This document shows positions 36,901 through 48,900 of a stretch of DNA of 64,000 bases, piece after piece. Positions within the stretch are counted from its first letter, which is position 1. Each line of letters starts with the position of its first letter. The stretch comes from Siniperca chuatsi (lineage: Eukaryota > Chordata > Actinopteri > Centrarchiformes > Sinipercidae): positions 17,392,262-17,456,261 of the forward strand of contig NC_058063.1 of the NCBI RefSeq assembly GCF_020085105.1. Reading direction: 5' to 3'. The translations under genes and the position numbers were made by a program. The notes below the pieces were generated by a model. The model did no database searches. It was not told the DNA's origin and was given only the letters and a program-made list of their open reading frames with translations.

Positions 36901-39900
36901 TGGAGCGGCAGCACGTTCTGAAGGAGGAGCTTGTTGACGTTCTCCATGGTCTCCATCTCCTCTCTCTCCGTCTGGAAACAACACTCCAACAGGAAGTCTA
37001 CACGGCAACCCAGCTCGTCCTGAGAGAGAAAGACAGAGCACAAATCTTTGTATGAAAAAATCTGGATTTAAGTTAATTTGTTTCAAAATGAGCAAAAACT
37101 ATTAACACACACACTCCCCCACACATATTCAGACAAGACAGACACACGCACTCCCCTTTCCTTGTTTAAATGGCAGAAAAGACACACTGTATAAAGATTT
37201 GTAAACACACACATACCTGTCTGGCCAGTATGAGGCATACGATGTAAAAGATGACCAGCCAAACCCCAGACATGATCTGAGGGTCCTTCAGCACTCCTGG
37301 CCTGTAGAAAAACACATTCACATACTGTATTTAGAGCCATAATCTCACATAATCTGGACTACTGAACTACCGTCACTCTTTCTTCTCTTCCATTACATAA
37401 TTCCTCAGACAAGAGTGTCTTGTATCTCACAGTCAATGGGGCCTGTACCCCCAGGCAGGCAAGCTCCTGAATAAATGATGCTGATCGGAAACTCCAGACC
37501 AGGAGTCACAATCTGGACTCTGAGTGGCAGACAAGAGGCAGGAAATTTAACACCTTGGTTGAGCAAGACAGACAGTGTGATGACTATAGATAGCGGTGAA
37601 TGAATGTGGACGAGTGGAAAGTGAACTTTAGCAGGATTACTGAGAGTCTGTGTGGACAAGCTTGAACACATATATATTTATGCCTGCACACTTTCATGCA
37701 TCTTATTTGTAACAGTTTGTCTATTAACACAATGTAGCATAGACAGAATATTATATACAGTACTTACTGAACTGAACAATAGTACTTGAAGCTGTTAAGT
37801 CTTACTAACGTTAAATTTTACTTTTCTTAACTGATTGTTGTAATTTTATGTTGATGTTTTGTTGCTCTTGTGTTTTTCACTGTCCTGCCTGTGTGATATT
37901 TTGTGCTAAATGCTTTTATTGTTAAGTACTTTGTAACTTTTGTTTTGGATATATAAATAAGTCTTTACATACTTACTTTTATGGCCCTAAATGGAACTTA
38001 GAGGCAGCGTTTGAGTGACTTGATTTAAATACTGACATTGTGTTGCAGTCAGTGAATTTCACACAACACACACTAGTTTTAAGCCTATCTACAAGATGAT
38101 ATACATAGCATGTTAGCATCTATTAAATTCAATCCAGCCTTCTCTTGACTAGATTGGAACCTGGAGGGCTAAAACTATCAATTATTTTCCTTACTGATTA
38201 ATCCAATGAGTATTTTTCAATTTTTCCACATAAGACTTTGGAAAAAAGTGAAAAACTGCCATCACAATTTCCAAGAGCTCAAGGTGATGTCTTAAAGTTG
38301 CTTGCTATGTTCACAAAGAATGTGCAAAACCCAAAGATGTATAATAATCCAAATCCTCAAATTTGAAAAGCTGGAAGCAGCGATTGTTGGCAGTTTTTCC
38401 CTCGGTAAATGATGGTTATGGCAATGGTTAATGCATAAAAAAAAACGGTTGTTGAATAATTTTCTGTCGATCGACTCATTGATTAATTGACTAATCCACT
38501 AAACCACTAGAAAGCTGCTCATTGCTGTTTAGGAGGCAGCTTGTATTTCACTCTTCAAGTTTTTCTTTTTGTCAGTATCCAAAATCAGAACTTTATTTGG
38601 AAATCAACATCACTACAAATCAGAGCTAATCTGCTGCTGCTTCATTCAGAATACAAAAAGTTACCTCGAACCCCTAGTGTTTAAATGTAATTGCATTTGT
38701 AGTGTGTCGCTCACTTGGTGTCGTTGTAAATCAGCTTGACGAGGCAGTCGGACCTCGGAGCGTAAACATAGAGGAAGAGGGCCAGGTAAACCACCACAGC
38801 CAGGGTGAGCAGCAGTGCCTTCACAGAAAAGCATGTCCTAACGAAGACAATCACTCCCAGCATGGCCAGCAGGCAGCAGTACAGGTAGTACTGGATGTTT
38901 GAAGAGGTAGGTGGCAGGAGAAAAAATGTGGGTTATGACAAGTTAGGTGTCATATTCAAAGCTTGTACTGAAGCTCTCAACATTCAACAACTAAAAAAGA
39001 ATCAATAATGAAGCTCTCTTGGGGTTATAAACTCATTGAAGGTAGACAGAACTTCAAGATACATTTCTCCTTTATAAATTAAGAAAGAATGAAGGCAAAA
39101 TATTATATCGCCTTTTAATAGTAAAAAAAACCTGAAGCACCAACTGTTAATAAATGGCTGAAGAGGCTCTGAAGTTGCCTGGCCATGGAAAAGCTGATGT
39201 ATTCTACTAAAGGCCACTTACAGACATTCAAAACAATATGGGGACACTTCATGCATTACCCAGAAACTAAGTTACCCAACCATTTCTGTACTTTTTGATA
39301 AAGAAATGCAGCTTTTATATGAGAGTATGATGAACTAATAAAATATACACTTTTCCCCCTTTGTAAATTATAACTGAATGATTTTATGTATTTGTTGGGA
39401 AGAGTCACTGTTGTATTAGCAAAGGATGACAATGAGTGGTTAAAGTTTTTAGCAAGTGCTGTGTTATATTCACTTCATTAAAAGGCAAGTGTTGGCGTGA
39501 TTTATCAGCAAAGTTCAGAAAAAGACTTCAGAAAAACTAAAACATAATACAGCAATACCATACTTTCCCATAGGAATTATAAGACATATAATAAAGATGA
39601 AACATGCATTAATAACATGGTGAAATGTTCATTTGGAGGTACTTACAGGCACAGTGTAGAGTTTGAGACCCTCCAGCTCTGTCCTGTCGGTAATCGACTT
39701 GTTGCAGTTGTTTCCTGGGAGGAAGAACTGAAAGAACAGCAACATGGTGAAAGAAAGACAAAAACAAAAGGACAACAGAGAAAAACTGATTGATGGAACA
39801 ACAAATGTATCTATGAATGACAGGAAATAGAAAAAGAAAGGCGAAAAGAAAATGATGACAAAATAACTGGGAGGCAGAGGACGAACTCACAAAGTTGAGG

Positions 39901-42900
39901 ATGGCCATAAGCAGCGTGATGAGCACACAGAGAGTGACCACAAACAGTCGCAGCGCCGCCCTGGTGGAGACACCACGGGACAGCCCTGATATCCACTGAA
40001 CACCTAATGGCATCTTGGAACGCCACTTCTGAAAACAAGCATGCATTCAAACATTTAACACAGAAAATCTGATGGTCATTGTAATCACGCTATTTCAATT
40101 CAAAGTGCCACAAAGCAATTGTTCAAATTTGGTATTAAATAAAATTATACCAAAATGGTACTAACATAAATGATAACCAGTGAATGCCAGGAAAATAAGA
40201 AACAATCTAAAAACTTGCTGTACACTATAGAAAATAATCACCAATAAAGTATACACAGTTTGTAGTTAATGTACATAAACATACAAAACCACCAGCAACA
40301 AATAAGTTGTTCTTGAGTAATGACCTCAAATCCATTATTCACATCTTGATTTTATGTTTACATAAGCAGAGGAATGTGTTTTTTTTCACCTCATCTACAT
40401 TAAACCATAAATACTGTTGATCACCTGTTGATATGAAACTCTGTATGTCTTACCAACACAATACCAATACTGCTCAGTATAATTACATACCACAAATGTT
40501 AATTTACCTCCAAGTATCCAGTGAAAGCGATGGACAGAAGCAGTACCAGCACAGGGAAGGTGACACCGTAGGACACAGCCATCTCAAAGTTACTGGGAGG
40601 AGGGGTAAAAACTAATAATTTACACTGTTTATTCCTCACTCAAGAGTGAGCAAATAAAGAAGCATGTATGTGAGTTGGTGAGTAAGATACTGAGTGAGCA
40701 AGCTTGAAATAACCATTTACTTTGTGAGAAAGGATGTTACTGCAGTATTTTGGGCTCAAACAAAGGTATTTAAAGGGCGTTCCCAGCAAAATAAGGAAAA
40801 GCTAAATTTTATTTTGATTTAATTCAGAACATAATGAATATGAACTTGTGAAACTGTAATGTGGTTGCATGTGTGAATGTGACTGTGCTACTCACTTCTT
40901 AGAGACAAGCATCTGCACGGCGAAAAGAGTAACGAAGATCAAAGCTATGCAGCTAATTGACTGGTGTAAACCCTTTACCTCTGAAAGGCGGAACTGGAAC
41001 ACAAACACATAGATATTAGACAAACACAGTAGAAATAATTGATTTGCAAACACACACAGGCACATAAACGTATTGTACATCATGCTTGTTTCTGCTCTTT
41101 CATGCATACATACTACTGCATGTATGACTATTTACTTCTCTTAAGATAGAACAGAGAATGAAGCTACCTGTCTCTCCAGACTCAGGTCGTTGAACAGCAG
41201 AGTCAAACAGTTGAGCTTATTTGCTCTCCTCCTTAATGAAACATTAAAATAAAAAACAACGGAGGGCTGGATGAGAAACTGACAGATTTAATCCCCAAAT
41301 CAGAAGAACAGATTGGGGAAATTATCACAAAAGTCTGAGTCTAAAATAAGGCAGAAATCAATGGAATTATCTATTTATGCAGTTATGCAAGATCAGTATG
41401 GCCAAATATTTCACAACATAAATTCAATGTTAACTAGCCTTGGTTTAATGTATTTCACATTGAAGAAGTTGGTTAAAAGTTAATCTTTTAAAGAGAGACA
41501 TGTTTGAGAAGTCTGGTCAGTCAGTGAGAGCAGTAGGTAATATTATTGTCTTTGCCACATCTTGTCTTTTTCCTCCCGGAATATTTCTTATGGCTTTCTA
41601 CCAACTAACACAGAAGCAGCAGAGTGAAAAAACTATTTACAAAAACTTACTCTGCAGTGTCTATCGTGTCCAGTGATCCCCTAACACCATTATCCACAAC
41701 CAAACTGGGACAAAACAAGAACACATTAGACTCACATTAGACACTCCCTGTTGGAAGCATATTCATCTTGAATGAGAGACTTCATTAGTGCTTCAACACA
41801 AAGAGCTGCATGCTTTATTCTTATTCTACTTAAGTTAATATTTGCTAATTTTTTAATATATGTGGGAACTTACCAGGAGGGGTTGTTCTGGCAAGGTTGT
41901 CTTTCCTGAAGCAAACATACATACACACACATTGTCAACAGAATGTCTGACCTAATGTCACCTCTCTCAAATATACAACACAGATGATCAAACACTGCTG
42001 AGAGACAGACAAAGGACCAGAGGTGGTGTGTAATATTTGCTGAGGGATTAACCACTACTAAGATCGTGTGTTTCTGGAGAACATGTGTACACTTACAACA
42101 AGAAAACAATATAAGTGATTTATGTATATGTACTGCGTCTGTGTATACTGTATGTCCATCTATATATATTCTTACTTTTATGCACAGCTCAATATGTGGG
42201 AGAAACTAAGCAACAAGGAGGGGAGCAGCACCAATACATACTGCAGACAGCTGTGATTGGTTTGTGACAGCATTGGTGGGGATGATTGCCTTCTTGGAGG
42301 ACTTGGCATCAGGGTTGCTTAGGTCTGCGAAGGGGTGGATAGTCTGCCAGGACTGAAGGTACTGAGACATTCGGACCGATGCCCGCTGCCTGGTCTCTCC
42401 TGATGCAAGAGTGTTTGCCTGAAATTAAGATGGAAATCACTTTATTTGATGTTACTTCTTACCTCAGGAAGTGTAATTTGCTTCCTGCATATCCTTCCCT
42501 GAGGCTAGATTACAGCAAACTGTACCATCACAGCAATTGAAAGATCAGTGCCCTGCTCAAGAGCACGTCTGCAGTCTGTTTGCGAGCACCACAGATTCCC
42601 ATACAATACATACAATAATGATAGATCTGCAGTTACTCAGAGCAAGTTTTCCCTCCTCTTGTTTTTAACTCAGCTTTTCAAAATTAAGGTTAACCTTCTT
42701 CCCCTTATACACATATACAGTCTACGTCAGGAAGTTGCATAATTAGATTACCTAACCAGAAACTTGCCACACTAGTTTGTCAATACTGTAATCATTTATA
42801 AGTACAATTTAAAAAAATTAAATTCCATTGCTGTTATTTTTCTTTAATAAAATTACTAAAATACATGCACTTTCACATGCACACAAACATGTGCACACCT

Positions 42901-45900
42901 ACCGATTTAGAGCTCCTGGAAAAGCTGTCTGGCTTGCGGGGGTCAATCACCAGGTAGGTTTTTCTTCCTGTAAGAAGAGAATCCCGACTCCCCCCGTCCG
43001 CATCCTCAACTTGATACGCTCCGTTCAAGTGCTGCAGTGTCTCCTCTGTGATGTGGACTCGCCTATTAATCATAAGAGTATTAGAGAGTATTAATAAAAA
43101 ATAGGTATTCCCCATCATCCACCTACCTCGTTGTATTATCAGTTTTTAGTTTATTACACTATCTCTATCATCTGCACCAACTCAGAATTTTATTATCTCT
43201 GAGCAGATTTGAACATTTTCTCACCCAGGAAGACCTCCAGACTCCATGTGGTTGGCTAACGTAACGTCATGTGACCACACGTCATACTGCCACTTCTGCA
43301 AGCCAATCACACCGCAGAGCACGTTGCCAGTGTGGACACCCACCCGCATGCTGACCTCAACCCCCGTTGCCTCTCGTAGTTTACTACAGGGAGACAAAAG
43401 TAGTAAAATCAGAATAACAGTGTCTTGTAAAAATATTCAGTCCCACTAACTTCTGGCACTCCTTGTTGGGCTATCAAGTTATTTGGAAAAAACTTTCATT
43501 CAATATTTTCTGTGCTAAGCATAGCACTAAAGAGACAAAATTGAAGAAAAACATGTTAATGCATGAATGTAAAACTCTTCTCATTTTGGAACAACTGTCA
43601 CACTAGTAAAACTGCTCTTAATATTTTTGTACTTAACGTCTGTTACTGTAGTGCTACCTATAATTAAATTTCACACTGTATCCTAATCGAGAAAGTCCAT
43701 TAAGATTTAGTGAGGGGACATAAAAATTTCAAATCAACATCAATGTCTCAGATGTCACATCTGTGTGACAGATGACAAGAAATATGGTGCAGATCTTTGT
43801 GTAAGAAAGACATAGGGATTAAGGATTTATACACAAAATATGTTTCTCAAGGGGTGGGAGGCACCTCAACATAATCAAAAAAAGAAAGCACAACACAAAT
43901 TACAACAAATCAGATTTGTTTTATAATAAAATTTTAAATAATTACAGAGGAAGAAGGACACATCAAATAATGTTGGGTAAAATAACTTTAGATAAATTCA
44001 GATAAACTGACCTGATGGCAGTGCACATGTCCAGCCCCATCTGAACACAGTTCCTGGCGTGTGCGGGAATGGGGTCAGGTAGACCAGATACACAGTAGTA
44101 GCAGTCACCTAAGATCTTAATGCGAAGGCACCCATTCTTCTACAGATAGAAAGAAACAGAGAGGGGGAGATAGTCAGAGAGTCAGACACATATATATATA
44201 TATATATACTACTTCATAACTAACACAAAACTTATTTTGGGCTGGAAGTACTGGTATTTTCACCTTGGCAATGTCATCAAATTTGCCAAAGAGCTTGTTG
44301 AGCACAGCGACCAGCTCTTCTGGTGAGCAGGTACTCGCCAGCTTTGTGAAGCCTACAATGTCTGCATACAGGATGCTAAACAAACCCACACAGATAGACA
44401 AATATTAGGCATGTATTCATACGATAACAGCTTATAGTGACTCAGCACTACAGAATAAATACATTAGATAAAGGACAAATACACAAATACAAATTTCTCT
44501 GATTTATTTGCAGCACAATTGCAGTTTAGAGATCTATCGTCTACATGACTTTGAAAACCCCAGATATACATGATCAGTGACATAGGTTTGTAAAATCTGA
44601 ATTATGTCTGTTTTTACACACTTAAGTACACAGCTTTATGCCACTATTAGTGTATTTATGTGATAAAATTAAAGCTGCTCGAAATTAGGCACATGTTTCT
44701 TTGCTTTTTAAACTAGCAAAAAACCTACTTATACCACTTCGGGCCTTAAATATTCATGCATTTATATGCAACTTTAATCTCCATTAACCATCATAAAATG
44801 CAACCAGGTGTACTGTAAGGAGCACATGGGTTTGAGACGTAATAGGGAATAATCCCGTGACCACAAAAAACTTCATGGGAAGGAGGAAGGAGAGAAACAA
44901 CTTATGGTTCAGCTGTAACATTCTGAAAAGCTAACATACTCAACATCACCTCAACAGTGTATCAACAGTATGATCATCACCTGACGTCTTTGTGCTTCCG
45001 TATATAGAGGCTGTGAAAGTTGTTGAAGTTGGATTCATTCCCCTCATCGCTCTTGGGCTTAGAAAGCCTCTTTATCACCTCCGTTTTCAGCTCCATGGCG
45101 ATGTACCGTGGCAACACCGACAGGAGGAGCTGCTCCTGTTGCCAAGGACACAGAGAGGATGGGGTAAAAATGTATGAAGTTGGGTGATGAGTTTTGAAAC
45201 CTTGTACACTGGATCATTGAATTTCTGTCTTACAGATATGACAATCTGTTCACAAAGGCTGTAAAAGAAATAGACGGCAATCAAAAGCCTCTTTGAAGCG
45301 ATGCCATGTTTACTTACTAGATCACGTTTCATCTATTTGTTTACTTGCTGTGAATAGTGTCCATTTAGGTTTGCCTATTCTATTGCTGCTGGGCTTCAGA
45401 CAAGTGAATGATTAATCTATTGACCTAATAGCCAGAAAAGCATACAGTAACCAAACCCAGGCTGTCCAGGTAAAGAGACCTTTAATGAGAGCACTTACAC
45501 ATAATTTTAAATTCAGAGTAACAGAAACAAGCTGCACTGAAGTGACCTGGACTGCAATAAACTAAGACAAGCAGAGCAAATAAAGGAAAATTAATGTGTG
45601 CTGAACTGAGCTGTCATCTTTAGCTGAAGAGTCAAAGAAATAATTCTGAATTTAAATTAAAGCTATACTGTCTAATGAGTTAAAGCTAGTATTCTAACCT
45701 GCTGATATTTCCTGATTTCCTTCTGGGAGCGTATGGCGCTGAACTCTTCTCTCTTCTGATTGGATATCCTGAGATCGTGCTCAGCCATCCACAGATGGAA
45801 AATCCCAATGCAGTTCACACACACAAACAGCACTGCATTCGCCACTAGCTGAGAAGGAAGTCAGAGGAGAGGAAAGGAGATTATTGATACTTTTACTGCC

Positions 45901-48900
45901 AGCACAATAAGAACAAAGTAACTGAACAACTATTGTAATATGTCAATCAGTGACAGATGTGACAGAATATCAGACAAAACTGATTTTTATTAATATGTAT
46001 CACTTTGTGTACGTCATTAATGTATTTTATTAAAAACCACACTGTTATTTACCATAAGACAAACAATGGCTAATGTGAGGTTATGCAGATCATTTGCATT
46101 TTTTCCACTATAACTGTAAAACCTGCTGGTCACAAACCACAAAACAGTACTGTACAGGCTGACCTAATTTTCACATGACATTTGAATCTGGATGCCTTTT
46201 TTGGCACATGCAAAATGTGCACATCTCCTTAGATTGGTAGGTCATTTGCAAATGTTTGCCTACATTTACATTTGAAGCTTTAGTATGTGCAGCTTTTTGT
46301 TTTTCACCAACCTATTAAACTATGCACTAGCATGGACAGACTTAACTGTGATTAGAAATTATGATTTAGATACTTTTTAATAAATAGCAAGAAGTTGAAA
46401 CAGAAAAAATGGGAAATCTATCTAATATATTGTTAATTAGTGAGCTGCAGAGGGGCTTGTAGGCAGATTTTTTGTACTTTTGAGCCAAGCTAGGCTAGGC
46501 TGTTTCACCCTGTTTTAGTCTTTATGCCAAGCTTAGCTACCCCACTCCTTGCTCTAGCTTCATATTTAGCTTACAGCCATGAGAGAGCAAGCAATCGTCT
46601 CATCTAACTAACTCATCTATCAAAGTATTCACTTTGATAGAATCTTTTCAAGCACAGCAAATCTTTACCTGCACAGCCAGGTCCGGTGTTTCTGGACTTG
46701 TGACAGGGACGTAGACACTGATGATGATGATGTGCGAAACACTGGTCCCTATCCCAACCATGAGGGCCCAGGCCATAGAGAGAGGCAGCACTGTGTACAC
46801 ACTCACAGAGAGGAAGAGGAAAAACGCTACCTGAGAAGGTAAGAGAGAGAGTGAAGGAGAAGAAGAAAGAAACGTGAAGGAGGTCAGCAATAGTTAAAGA
46901 ATAAAACTCTTCAGCTAAAATAAAAATCATAATTTCTTTGCTTCCTTCTCACCTGTTCCCATGTAGTGACAGGTCCTCCAGTGAAGATGAAGACTATGGC
47001 AGTGACGTACAGCATCGCCCAGACAAAGAGGGCCAGGGCTCCTCCACAGCGCCTTACCGTGGCCAGCCAGGGCAGGCAGACGAGGAGGATGGCACTCAGA
47101 CAGAGAACCACACACAACACCGACAGAGCTCCTACATGGACCCCGATGTTCTGTGCAGAGATGGGCGAAAACTGCACATGAGTGCATTAAAGACTGTTTA
47201 TCAAAGCAACAGCTCAGGTGTCTCAAAGTTAAACCTGGATAATTTCAATTTAAAGGCAGTAATATCTTCAAAGGTTTTCTCCAACGCTGCATAGATGCAG
47301 GGTGGCAATCAGTGTTAAAAAGCTGTTGACCTAAAATAAATTTCATCAGCAAACACAAGCACAGGGAAAGGAGCACTTCATGTTAATATGCATTTGCAAA
47401 GACCTACCTTGCATTGTCCTATTTTGACTCAGCTGTTTACTATATCCAAAAAGCACCTGTCTGCTCTACACTAAGGACTAGAATTAAAATGGCTTTATTC
47501 ATCAGACATGTAAGCCAGGCTGAGCTTTAAACAGCTGGTGCCATGTTTTAATCTGCTCCTGCCATGGGAAGTAAAGGTATTTTAATGTTTGCAATGAGAC
47601 AACATGATGTACTTTTTTTTCTCCGGGAATTTACATTGTTGCGGATGTTAACATACATAATAGTGTGTTCAACAGGTTAGTTTGTGTCACACAATCTTTC
47701 CACTGACCCATGAAATCCATAAAATGCTGAAGAAAGAGCTGAAAAATTAAATACATTTAAACATACCCTGGTCTTTTGTACTTTTATGACTGTTAGAAAA
47801 TAAACAAGCCTGTGCTGCCTGAAGATAATGATGGACCAAGAAACAAAAGTGTAACGTAAGCAGTATTTTTTCATAACTTCTGTTCATCATGAACAAAAGA
47901 AAGCACCAGTTCCTGTGCAATGCTTTAAATCCACCTCCATTGTGGCAGTACCGAAACACTCTAGTCCAATGTGCCTGAACGACTACCGCCCTGTAGCACT
48001 CACAACCATTGTTATGAAGTGCTTTGAGCGGCTGGTCCTGGCAGACCTAAAGGACTTCCTCCCATCCACACTGGACCCATACCGGTTTGCCTACTGCAGC
48101 AATAGGAGCACAGAGGATGCAGTCTCCATGGCACTGCTCTCTTTACTCACACACTTGGACAATAAGAACACTTATGCACAAATGCTGCATAAGTGCAGCA
48201 ATTTGCAATTGGATTATGGACTTCCTGACAAACAGACCTCAGCTTGTTAGGTCAGGCCACAACTGCTCCACCACCATCACACTCAACACTGGCGTACCAC
48301 AGGGCTGTGTGCTGAGCCCCTTCCTCTACTCCCTCTTCACACTCGACTGCAGGCCTGCGCATGGATCTAACGTCATTATCAAGTTTGCAGACAATACTAC
48401 AGTGATGGTCTCATCAGCAACAACGATGAGACTGCCTACAGGGACGAGGTCCAGCACCTGGCCACATGGTGCTCTGACAATAGTTTGCTCCTTAACACCT
48501 CCAAGACAAAGGAGCTCATCATGGACTTCAGGAAGGAGAGAGGAGGCACACATGACCCCATCCACATTAACGGGATGGCTGTTGAGCGTGTCTCCAGCTT
48601 CAAGTTCCTGGGGAACCATATTTCGGAGAACCTGTCCTGGACCACCAACACCTCCTGCCAGGTCAAGAAGGCTCACCAGCACCTCTTCTTCCTGAAGACA
48701 CTGAAGAAGAACCAACTGTCCTCGGCTATCCTGGTGAACGTCTATCGCTGCACAGTAGAGAGCATCCTAACCAACTGTGTCACAGTCTGGTATGGGAACT
48801 GCTCTGCTGCAGAGCGCAAGGCACTGGAGCGGGTGGTGAGAACTGCCCAGCGCATCACAGGGACTCCACTTCCAGCCATTGAGGACATCCAGAGGAAACG

